Source: Thermoplasmata archaeon
Lineage (GTDB): Archaea > Thermoplasmatota > Thermoplasmata > Halarchaeoplasmatales > Halarchaeoplasmataceae
NCBI GenBank assembly: GCA_019594305.1
Contig: JAFDTZ010000060.1
Coordinates: 1 to 13,092 of the forward strand
Direction: 5' to 3'
DNA: 13,092 bases
Shown: one piece after another, positions 1 to 5,431 of the stretch
How the letters are laid out: every line of letters begins with the position of its first letter
How positions within the stretch are numbered: the stretch's first letter is position 1
Position numbers and translations under genes: made by a program
Notes under the pieces: generated by a model
What the model was told of the DNA's origin: nothing
The model's database searches: none
The model's input: the letters and a program-made list of their open reading frames with translations, nothing else

Positions 1-298
1 ATAACAGCTCACCGGACTTTAATACTTGGTGTAAAAACACAAGATTTCTTCCGTTCAACACTATAATATACACATCACGACTGAACAATTTCTCTAACTC
101 TCCGGCCAATCTCTCCGGATAAAATTTTTCATATTCACCATCCTTAAGGAATATCCCTATGTCACTCATCTCGTTCTCTTCGGAACGGGCGAAGGAACCG
201 TAAAGGTAAGCGAACAGAATTTCCTCTCTCTCCTTTAGCACAGAAGTAACTTGTTCTTTTATGGAATCCAATCTCCGAACGCTCTTTTTCACAGCCAT
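1..298 (-). CDS. MNT-type nucleotidyltransferase-domain protein, MntA-like antitoxin (partial, 3' end outside window)
   Basis: Seen: starting at the ATG at 298, 99 codons stay open to the left edge. Residues 34-35 begin the nucleotidyltransferase signature (GSFARSEENEMSD), matching the GS-x10-D spacing of the minimal nucleotidyltransferase family; a DVYIIVLN strand follows at 75-82, and FLHQVLKSGELL at 88-99 matches the usual MNT ending. Known: MntA antitoxins of type VII HEPN/MNT systems adenylylate a HepT RNase and need GS-x10-DxD plus a third Asp. Here the DxD is D46-I-G48 and the third-Asp position is Tyr77, so two of three metal ligands appear lost. The IG pair suggests loss of one Asp-Ile unit from an ancestral DIDIG. 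Inference: a catalytically impaired antitoxin or a pseudo-enzyme. A HepT partner, if there is one, must lie beyond the left edge, since the other neighbour is a divergent, unrelated gene. Confidence 0.75.
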   Translation of the reverse strand, partial: MAVKKSVRRLDSIKEQVTSVLKEREEILFAYLYGSFARSEENEMSDIGIFLKDGEYEKFYPERLAGELEKLFSRDVYIIVLNGRNLVFLHQVLKSGELL

Positions 299-348
299 AA
301 CTGTGCAAGAGATAGCCTACCTTCGTTAAAACCTTAATTGAACCAATA

Positions 349-356
349 TTTTATAT
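349..356 (+). promoter_or_regulatory. TATA box of the split-barrel gene
   Basis: TTTTATAT is centred about 27 nt before the ATG at 380, and there is no Shine-Dalgarno sequence between them. This is the spacing of an archaeal promoter giving a leaderless mRNA, and it supports the ATG over the upstream in-frame TTG at 338, which would lie ahead of the TATA box. Confidence 0.6.
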
Positions 357-379
357 TCCCATCCTGCATAGTCACTACG

Positions 380-826
380 ATGTCTAAGATACTGGGAAAC
401 TCCCTATCTGAGGGATTATACGATCTATTGCGTTCCAAGGTACCCACGGCCATCGTAGCCACTGTTTCCGACGAATCCCCGAACACCACGCCGGTACACC
501 TGATGCTGGCAAAGGACAAAAACACACTTCTGATGGCAATGGCTCGTCAACATACGGGAACCGCCAACATACGAAACAACGGAAAAGTGATGATATGCGT
601 ATGCGAAGAGGGTGACATAAACGTATCGATAAAGGGAGAAGCAACCGTAGTAAAGGAACATATGGACTGCAACAAAGCCATGTGCGTAGTCAAAGTCAAG
701 GTCCAAGAGATCAAGGACGATTCCACTCATTCGGAAACCACATGTGGTATCAGGTATCGATGCAGAACGGAAAAGGGCGAATCGTTCATTAAAAGCATCT
801 TTGCGGAACTCGAAGATTACCACTAA
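380..826 (+). CDS. Pyridoxamine 5'-phosphate oxidase-like FMN-binding split-barrel protein
   Basis: This 148-residue protein matches the small single-domain split-barrel flavoprotein family in layout. A short N-terminal helix (SLSEGLYDLLRSK) precedes alternating strands PTAIVATVSDESPNTTPVHLMLA, NTLLMAMARQHTGTANIRNN and GKVMICVCEEGDINVSIKGEATVV. The TPVH segment and the ARQHTGTANIRNN stretch correspond to the places where family members contact FMN phosphate. Family members bind FMN or F420 and act as oxidoreductases or flavin/haem-binding proteins; the substrate cannot be read here. Cysteines cluster in the C-terminal half (CVCEE, MDCNKAMC, ETTCGIRYRC), more than usual for this fold, which may mean redox or metal sensitivity. 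I chose the ATG at 380 because the TATA box sits 27 nt before it. It is divergent from the MNT gene and lies 68 nt upstream of sepF on the same strand. Confidence 0.75.
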   Translation: MSKILGNSLSEGLYDLLRSKVPTAIVATVSDESPNTTPVHLMLAKDKNTLLMAMARQHTGTANIRNNGKVMICVCEEGDINVSIKGEATVVKEHMDCNKAMCVVKVKVQEIKDDSTHSETTCGIRYRCRTEKGESFIKSIFAELEDYH

Positions 827-880
827 AAAGTGCCTTTATCTTCCGATAGATTTTTATGTTGCATGTACTATCAGCTTTCA

Positions 881-888
881 GGAAGTGA
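881..888 (+). promoter_or_regulatory. Ribosome binding site of sepF
   Basis: GGAAGTGA differs at one base from the archaeal consensus GGAGGTGA and sits 6 nt before the ATG at 895, which fixes that start. A weak TATA-like TTTTTATG at 851-858 would put the transcript start almost on this site, so part of the expression may come by read-through from the upstream flavoprotein gene. Confidence 0.5.
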
Positions 889-894
889 AGTTGA

Positions 895-1272
895 ATGATA
901 GGAGACTTTTTCAAAAAGAAGACCTCTAAAAAGATAAGGGGCGAACACCTCGGTTCAGAGGAATATATCGATCTTTCGGAACTAGCTGAAAGCGGCGGTA
1001 TCGAGATGCAGGCCGATACACTCATCAAAGTAGCGGAGATACACCGTTTTGAGGATATCAGGAACGTAACCAGCGTGGTATATGACGGTCATATACTCCT
1101 TGTAGACACCGATGCCATCGCCGGCAATAAAGAAGCCTTAGAGCGTGTACACAGCGAATTAAAAGCCGTGGCTAACGATGTAGGCGGTGACGTTGCTGGT
1201 GTCGGACAAAATTTCGTGGCGGTTACCCCTGCCGGTCTAGGCGTAGACCGTAAGAAGATACGGCCTTACTAA
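895..1272 (+). CDS. sepF: Cell division protein SepF (archaeal type)
   Basis: This 125-residue protein has the two-part SepF plan. Residues 1-13 (MIGDFFKKKTSKK) form a short amphipathic, basic membrane-binding helix; a linker follows; the SepF/DUF552 core spans about 42-120. In the core, KVAEIHRFEDIRNV is followed by the strand HILLVDTDAIAG, then an alpha-helix (KEALERVHSELKAVAND) and the glycine-rich GGDVAGVGQNFVAVTPAGLGV. Known: in archaea such as Haloferax and Methanobrevibacter, SepF dimerises and tethers FtsZ to the membrane at mid-cell. Length and the C-terminal IRPY-type ending fit archaeal homologues. It lies 68 nt after the split-barrel gene, and its stop is 6 nt from the stop of the convergent KaiC-like gene. 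No ftsZ is in the window. The organism therefore most likely divides by an FtsZ-based mechanism. Confidence 0.9.
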   Translation: MIGDFFKKKTSKKIRGEHLGSEEYIDLSELAESGGIEMQADTLIKVAEIHRFEDIRNVTSVVYDGHILLVDTDAIAGNKEALERVHSELKAVANDVGGDVAGVGQNFVAVTPAGLGVDRKKIRPY

Positions 1273-1278
1273 ATAGTT

Positions 1279-1989
1279 TCATTTCCACCTTTCGGAAATG
1301 ACCCTGGCTATCTGGAATTTACCCTGATCAAAGAGTAGTGCGTAGTAATTTTTTGTGTGGTCGACTTGCCTCATCTTAACGCATCTTATCCATAGCTGTA
1401 TCTCCGTCTCGCTTACGTGCCTGTACTTGAGATGAATTATACCGTCAGACAAGAAATCTTCTCCATAGTTACCGTACCGACCTTCTTCGTCGTAGGACTC
1501 AGTTATCAGGAACACTGTTATATCGAGCGTTTTGAGAAAGCCGAAGAACTGAAATAGGTCCTTTCGCGGATTTTCGAATTCTGTTAGCGAATTCAAGGCG
1601 GACATGGAGTCTATGACCACCATATCGAATCCTTCTTCTACCCGACGTCTGATGTACTTTTCAAGAATGTTCATCCAGCTTTTCGTCTTATCCGCTCCTT
1701 TTTGTTCGAGTCGTATCTTCGATACATCAGCTATCAAAAGGTCATGTTCGTCCCATTCTTTGATCTCAAGACCCCGGGCGGTAGCTTCTAAGCTATCTTT
1801 TGATTCCTCCAACGAGACATACACGCCCTTACAGTCATCCTTTCCGACGTTGTTTGCCAGCATATTCAATGTGACGCTGGATTTGTAGGTTCCGGGACCG
1901 CCGCATATCAACACGATATGCTTGGCAGGTATACCGCCGTTCAGTATATTATCGAATCCCTCGATATACGTTTTGATTTTTTCTTCCAT
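1279..1989 (-). CDS. KaiC/RAD55-family RecA-like ATPase, single domain
   Basis: The 236-residue product is a stand-alone KaiC-like domain. It opens with the family signature YIEGFDNILNGGIP (8-21). The Walker A motif is GGPGTYKS (30-37), where the usual Gly before the catalytic Lys is Tyr35. The catalytic carboxylate pair is E61-E62 (VSLEES), and Walker B is FDMVVIDSMSALNS (121-134). The C-terminal half carries SDGIIHLKY, the common end of single-domain KaiC-like proteins. Known: such proteins are widespread in Euryarchaeota as ATP-dependent signalling or scaffold proteins linked to taxis, transcription and membrane complexes; the exact client is rarely known. From memory, variants with a bulky residue at the Walker A Gly are common in Thermoplasmatota-like genomes, so this is probably not an inactivating mutation. 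Its promoter faces the IS element. No partner gene sits in the same operon. Confidence 0.85.
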   Translation of the reverse strand: MEEKIKTYIEGFDNILNGGIPAKHIVLICGGPGTYKSSVTLNMLANNVGKDDCKGVYVSLEESKDSLEATARGLEIKEWDEHDLLIADVSKIRLEQKGADKTKSWMNILEKYIRRRVEEGFDMVVIDSMSALNSLTEFENPRKDLFQFFGFLKTLDITVFLITESYDEEGRYGNYGEDFLSDGIIHLKYRHVSETEIQLWIRCVKMRQVDHTKNYYALLFDQGKFQIARVISERWK

Positions 1990-2015
1990 CTATAACAAGG
2001 AAAGTAAAGGTAGGC

Positions 2016-2024
2016 TATAAATTT
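2016..2024 (-). promoter_or_regulatory. TATA box of the KaiC-like gene
   Basis: On the minus strand this reads AAATTTATA, centred about 31 nt before the ATG at 1989. No Shine-Dalgarno sequence is visible, so the mRNA is probably leaderless or has a leader of only a few bases. Confidence 0.5.
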
Positions 2025-2090
2025 AACTTTTGTTGCGGGAAGTCTCCTTGACTTGGCCGGGAGATGAAAGCAACGCTATCGCTGGGAAAA

Positions 2091-2099
2091 CTATTTATG
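2091..2099 (+). promoter_or_regulatory. TATA box of tnpA
   Basis: CTATTTATG is centred about 28 nt before the ATG at 2123, so the transposase is probably translated from a leaderless mRNA. The left-end hairpin at 2101-2119 lies between this box and the start codon. Confidence 0.5.
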
Positions 2100-2100
2100 G

Positions 2101-2119
2101 TGTGTGTCATTTACACACA
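2101..2119 (+). repeat. Left-end hairpin of the IS200/IS605 element
   Basis: TGTGTGT (2101-2107) pairs perfectly with ACACACA (2113-2119) around the 5-nt loop CATTT. A short imperfection-free hairpin just upstream of tnpA is the expected position of the left-end recognition structure bound by Y1 transposases. Confidence 0.6.
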
Positions 2120-2122
2120 ACT

Positions 2123-2536
2123 ATGGGATATAACCTTGATAAAGGAAGACACTCGGTGTACGCTCTTCAATATCATTTTGTTCAATGCGTTAAATATCGA
2201 AGGAAGGCTCTAGTCGATCCTGGAATCATCGACAAACTCAAAGAACAGATTCACAATATCAGCCAAACATTCGATGTAGAAGTACTGAATATTGAAACGG
2301 ATAAAGACCATTTCCACATGATATTCAAAGGGCATCCGACATTAGAATTGACCAGGTATATCAATGCGGTCAAGACGTTAACTTCCAGAGAGATACAAAG
2401 GAATTATCCGGAAGTCAAGAAGATTTTATGGGAAGGAAAGTTCTGGTCACGTTCGTACTTCCTTGCCACAACAGGACAGGTAACACATGATTGCCTGAAG
2501 AAGTACGTGGAAGATCAAGGGAAGGAAAAGAAATAA
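2123..2536 (+). CDS. tnpA: IS200/IS605 family Y1 transposase TnpA
   Basis: This 137-residue protein begins MGYNLDKGRHSVYALQYHFV, the usual opening of archaeal TnpA proteins. It has the HUH metal-binding motif as HFH in DKDHFHMIF, the conserved stretch WEGKFWSRSYFLATTG, and the catalytic Tyr in CLKKYVEDQ near the C-terminus. Length is close to the family's usual 130-150 residues, and all catalytic residues are present. Known: the dimeric enzyme cuts single-stranded DNA at hairpin-marked ends and moves the element by peel-and-paste transposition. The frame is open upstream to 2030, but those residues are unlike TnpA; ATG 2123 is chosen because it begins the conserved sequence and has a TATA box 28 nt upstream. 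The stop codon overlaps the tnpB start as TAATG. Confidence 0.9.
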   Translation: MGYNLDKGRHSVYALQYHFVQCVKYRRKALVDPGIIDKLKEQIHNISQTFDVEVLNIETDKDHFHMIFKGHPTLELTRYINAVKTLTSREIQRNYPEVKKILWEGKFWSRSYFLATTGQVTHDCLKKYVEDQGKEKK

Positions 2537-2932
2537 TGCGGCTCACACAACAGATCAGGATACAGCCGACCGAGGCATAGGAAGATGTATTAAATGATAT
2601 ATCTGAGAAGTGTAGGCTTATCTACAACTTTGCACTGAAAGAGAGGAAGAAGGCATTCGAAGAGGACGATAAGCGTATATCTTATATCGAACAGCAAAAT
2701 CAACTTCCTAAGACTAAAGAAGAATATCCCGAATAATGGATGTGGGAATTGTGGTAGTGAGATGGATAGAGATGAAAATTCATCCATAAATATAATGTCA
2801 CGCTACCTATCCCAGAATGGCTTGTGGACAGCCTATCAACGTTTTGTTGATAATCTACGACAAACAGGCATTGTACTCGTAGGAAGCAACGTCACTTGGG
2901 GCGGTGTAGTTCACGACAAACACCAAAAATAG
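2536..2932 (+). pseudogene. tnpB: tnpB remnant (RNA-guided nuclease, internally deleted)
   Basis: The ATG at 2536 opens MRLTQQIRIQPTEA, the normal TnpB start, but codon 15 is TAG (2578-2580). After it the frame continues recognisably (EDVLNDISEKCRLIYNFALK, then SYIEQQNQLPKTKEEYPE) to a TAA at 2734. The sequence then resumes one base out of frame at 2735 with the second Cys pair of the zinc ribbon and the last RuvC segment (CGNCGSEMDRDENSSINI). It runs on with a typical TnpB tail (YQRFVDNLRQTGIV) to TAG at 2930. About 130 codons remain of a gene normally near 370-400 codons, so the wedge, most of RuvC and the first zinc-ribbon Cys pair are gone. It cannot encode an active TnpB. Its tail overlaps the 3' end of the convergent gene by 22 nt. 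Confidence 0.85.
2834..2852 (+). repeat. Perfect hairpin near the IS right end
   Basis: TATCAAC (2834-2840) pairs with GTTGATA (2846-2852) around the 5-nt loop GTTTT. It has the same stem and loop lengths as the left hairpin and lies about 80 nt before the tnpB remnant stop. It may be the right-end recognition hairpin or part of the omega-RNA scaffold that overlaps tnpB 3' ends. It could also be chance, because it falls inside recognisable tnpB codons. Confidence 0.4.
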
Positions 2933-3423
2933 TTTTTCATGGTTTTCAACCTTTTGTCACCGATACCTCGTATCTTTTCTAAGTCGTCCATGATGTGGTA
3001 GGGGCGGCCCTCCACGATCCTCTGATACAATACTTTCCCGAACCCGGGCAGACGGGTCACAATATCCTCACCTACGAGATTTATCTCCCTTCTCAGTTCC
3101 TCCCATCGTGTGTCGCCTTCCCATATCGTTTCGTCCTTTTTAGCTTTTAGATGCGCCTCTTCAACGCTGTAACCCTCACTGCGATACTCGATCTCACGAA
3201 GCTCGTGATAAAGGATGTATCTCTCGTAAGGCCTCAATTTATCGGACAGCCATATCTCGTTCTTAGAGATGTCGAACTTCTTCGCGATGGGCGGAGCTAT
3301 CTCTTTTCCATTATATTCCATCCGATAGAAGGCCATGTAGTCTGCGATCTCACGGTGAGGTTTGTACACTATTTCGTATCCTAATCTTCTCGCTTCTTCC
3401 TTCGGGTCGGGCACTTCTTTCAT
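2911..3423 (-). CDS. Helix-hairpin-helix protein with N-terminal HELRE-motif domain
   Basis: From the ATG at 3423 the product has 170 residues. The C-terminal ~45 residues hold a helix-hairpin-helix DNA-binding unit. LPGFGKVLYQRIVEGRPY is followed by DDLEKIRGIGDKRLKTMKNYF, where GIG is the hairpin. The N-terminal domain contains ILYHELREIEY followed 11 residues later by EEAHLKAKKDE. The clustered His, Glu and Asp residues resemble a zinc-peptidase-like or other metal site, but a strict HExxH is absent. I do not recognise the family, and whether it cleaves anything is unknown. A TTG at 3444 would add 7 residues; ATG 3423 is preferred because CTATTAATTC sits 27 nt upstream. The gene ends in DNA shared with the tnpB remnant, so its last few codons (YFWCLS) may have been shaped by the insertion. 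Likely role: nucleic-acid binding. Confidence 0.7.
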   Translation of the reverse strand: MKEVPDPKEEARRLGYEIVYKPHREIADYMAFYRMEYNGKEIAPPIAKKFDISKNEIWLSDKLRPYERYILYHELREIEYRSEGYSVEEAHLKAKKDETIWEGDTRWEELRREINLVGEDIVTRLPGFGKVLYQRIVEGRPYHIMDDLEKIRGIGDKRLKTMKNYFWCLS

Positions 3424-3444
3424 CTTGCTCTCGGGTGATATCAA

Positions 3445-3454
3445 GAATTAATAG
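3445..3454 (-). promoter_or_regulatory. Probable TATA box of the helix-hairpin-helix gene
   Basis: CTATTAATTC on the minus strand is centred about 27 nt from the ATG at 3423, with no ribosome site between. It supports the ATG start and a leaderless transcript. Confidence 0.4.
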
Positions 3455-3558
3455 GGTAAAAATTCTTTTCCTATTTGCCGTAGAGTGGACATACTTGATA
3501 AAAGATACCACAAGACCAAGGATCTTTCCTTCAACCTCGTTCAAATTTTCCAACGTAA

Positions 3559-3566
3559 TATTTAAA
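3559..3566 (+). promoter_or_regulatory. TATA box of the Ig-like membrane protein gene
   Basis: TATTTAAA is centred about 27 nt before the ATG at 3590. A G-rich AGGGG lies at 3582-3586, but it is too close to the start to act as a normal ribosome site. Confidence 0.55.
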
Positions 3567-3589
3567 CATCAATAACATAATAGGGGTTC

Positions 3590-5278
3590 ATGAAAACACG
3601 GAGATCACGAGTGATGGCATCGTTAACCGTTGCATTGTTACTAGTTTCAATGTTTTACATCACATCATGGTCGGGAGGGGAAACCTTAGATCCTAACTCA
3701 AGTCTTAACGCGAACGAAGTACGGTACATGAGAGGGGTTTACGGTGAAAACGAACCGGATGAATACCTGTTGGGCACGACCCAGTCTAACGTTGTGCAAA
3801 TGTCCGAGCCCATGGCATCCGGAGGAACCCACTACTGGGGAATGAGAGTATGGATAAGGAGCGGCACCGGCATCGAGACGGAAGTAACCGGCGGCGAGGC
3901 GGTAGCCGTAGTCATGAGGAACGAAGAAGGCCAAGGTATACAGAGCGAGGAATGGGACTGTCCGGACATTGAGTTGTCCACAACCGACTCCCTGGTAATT
4001 AGGATATATCAGGAAAGGAACGCTTCTCCGCCTACGACCCTGGTAGCAACCTTCGATACCACTCATCTGGGGGCGACCGGGCTTGATGCCGCCACGTGGA
4101 CTGTACATTATCACACACATCGAGCACCCGGGCAAAATCGTTTTAACTGGGGTACGGAAACCTACAACAGCAGGGTGGAGGGCTTTACATACGAAGCTTA
4201 CGGTGTTAACGTTATCGAACCGGAAGATGCGGCGGAGACCGAAACTGGAACTTACGACTATTCCTTCACCGTCGAGAATACAGGAGAAACTGATGATACT
4301 TACGACCTGACCGTAGGATCCGATAACGCCGACTTTACCGTTAGTACGCAGGAGCAGGTAACGATCTCCGCCGGAGATCACTCGGATATAGAGGTGCAGG
4401 TGACCATAGAGGAAACGGCCGAGGTCGGTGACGGTGCGCTCGTAACCTTGACCGCCAGGAGCCGTAACAGCGATGCGGAAGACAGCGACGGATTCCGCCT
4501 AACGTTTATGACCTTTGACGTAGACCGCATAGCTATCGAGCCGAGTGAAGAGACCGTTTCAACCGGAGAAAGTGTTACCTACACCGCTACCGCCTACGAT
4601 CAGCACGGTAACGTGTTAGGCGATGTTACGGAAGAAACTACCTGGTCCATAGACCCGGGCGCTGGCGGAAGGTGGCAGGAAAACGTTTACACCTCGGAAT
4701 ACCCTGGTACATGGACGGTGACGGGAACCTACGATGGTTTTTTCGACACGGGAACGCTGGTGGTGGAGGAAGACGATGTGCCGCCGACACCGGGCATCAT
4801 CCGGGACTACTGGTGGCTTTTACTTTTAGGTGCCATCGCCGCCGGTATATTCATCATCCTAAAAAAAAGGCGAAAACCCTTCGTCGAACAAGCGTTCCTC
4901 ATTTACGATGACGGACTGCTTCTCACCCATGCGACGAGCAGGTTGATGCCCAGGATGGACAGCGACGTTTTCAGCGGTATGTTAACTGCTATTCAGAACT
5001 TTGTGAAGGACAGTTTCGTAGATGAAATGAACTGGGGGCTGAAAAAGCTCGAGTTCGGGGATCACAAGATAGCTATAGAAAGGGATAAAACGGGGCTGCT
5101 GATCTTGGCTCTGGTCTATACCGGTAAGGGTAGCGAGGCCGTGCTGTCAAAGATGTCGGGGGAGATACTGGAGGAGATCAACGACACTTACGGAGACGTG
5201 CTGAGTGATTGGGACGGTGACATGGACAATCTACGAGGGATAAAAGATATTCTGATGAAACATCTATCGAAACGCTAG
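3590..5278 (+). CDS. Single-span membrane protein with NEW3-like and Ig-like ectodomain and a conserved-looking cytoplasmic domain
   Basis: The product has 562 residues. A basic start (MKTRRSRVMA) and a hydrophobic segment (10-25) form a signal peptide. Residues 43-200 are a beta-rich domain I do not recognise. Residues ~205-305 (NVIEPEDAAETETGTYDYSF, VENTGETDDTYDLTVG) fit a NEW3/COG1470-type beta-sandwich. Residues 311-393 fit a Big2-like Ig domain (EPSEETVSTGESVTYTATAY, TWTVTGTYDGFF). A membrane span covers about 407-424 (WWLLLLGAIAAGIFIILKK), with the stop-transfer KKRRK. The last ~130 residues are cytoplasmic and start FVEQAFLIYDDGLLLTHATS; strand-strand-helix-strand-strand-strand-helix order suggests a longin/roadblock-like fold, which is inference. 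Low Cys and high Asp/Thr/Glu content in the ectodomain fit an extracellular location. The layout suggests outside-to-inside signalling or anchoring of a cytoplasmic partner. No function can be named. Confidence 0.75.
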   Translation: MKTRRSRVMASLTVALLLVSMFYITSWSGGETLDPNSSLNANEVRYMRGVYGENEPDEYLLGTTQSNVVQMSEPMASGGTHYWGMRVWIRSGTGIETEVTGGEAVAVVMRNEEGQGIQSEEWDCPDIELSTTDSLVIRIYQERNASPPTTLVATFDTTHLGATGLDAATWTVHYHTHRAPGQNRFNWGTETYNSRVEGFTYEAYGVNVIEPEDAAETETGTYDYSFTVENTGETDDTYDLTVGSDNADFTVSTQEQVTISAGDHSDIEVQVTIEETAEVGDGALVTLTARSRNSDAEDSDGFRLTFMTFDVDRIAIEPSEETVSTGESVTYTATAYDQHGNVLGDVTEETTWSIDPGAGGRWQENVYTSEYPGTWTVTGTYDGFFDTGTLVVEEDDVPPTPGIIRDYWWLLLLGAIAAGIFIILKKRRKPFVEQAFLIYDDGLLLTHATSRLMPRMDSDVFSGMLTAIQNFVKDSFVDEMNWGLKKLEFGDHKIAIERDKTGLLILALVYTGKGSEAVLSKMSGEILEEINDTYGDVLSDWDGDMDNLRGIKDILMKHLSKR

Positions 5279-5303
5279 TCGTTCTTGAATGGAATAAGTA
5301 ACG

Positions 5304-5308
5304 TTTTT
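5304..5308 (+). terminator. Possible T-tract terminator
   Basis: A T5 run lies 26 nt after the stop of the Ig-like gene. Archaeal RNA polymerase can terminate at oligo-T tracts without a hairpin. The matching A5 run at 5373-5377 could serve the convergent propeller gene. The 153-nt convergent gap holds nothing else I can identify. Confidence 0.3.
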
Positions 5309-5431
5309 CGACAATCCACCTCAGAGTAATTCGTCCTTTGTATTATCTTTCTCTCCACAACCACACTTCAAGAAAAACTATCATAGGCCTCGAATTAACA
5401 TTATTACAGGAATGAAAACGGACTACATTTT

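Larger units (their letters stand above)
2091..2932 (+). mobile_element. IS200/IS605-type insertion sequence, degenerate (approximate bounds)
   Basis: The element contains a Y1 transposase gene (2123-2536) followed, with a 1-nt overlap, by a wrecked tnpB (2536-2932). Subterminal 7-bp hairpins with 5-nt loops lie at 2101-2119 and 2834-2852. IS200/IS605 elements have no terminal inverted repeats and move as single strands whose ends are recognised through such hairpins, so the exact tips cannot be set from one copy. The bounds given run from the tnpA promoter to the tnpB remnant stop. The element sits between the KaiC-like gene and the convergent helix-hairpin-helix gene. With tnpA apparently intact it may still be mobile. 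Confidence 0.75.

Noticed and set aside
338..379. TTG start adding 14 residues to the split-barrel protein.
   Set aside because: It is upstream of the predicted TATA box at 349-356; the added residues do not resemble the family.
2010..2019. GGTAGGCTAT occurs here and in inverted orientation near 311-325.
   Set aside because: Shared 10-mers are expected many times in 13 kb on both strands, and the two copies have different orientation and position relative to their genes.
3424..3553. Minus-strand frame with MENLNEVEGKILGLV and KRIFTLLILDIT upstream of the HhH gene.
   Set aside because: It begins at TTG, has no ribosome site, and overlaps the promoter region and the HhH gene in another frame.
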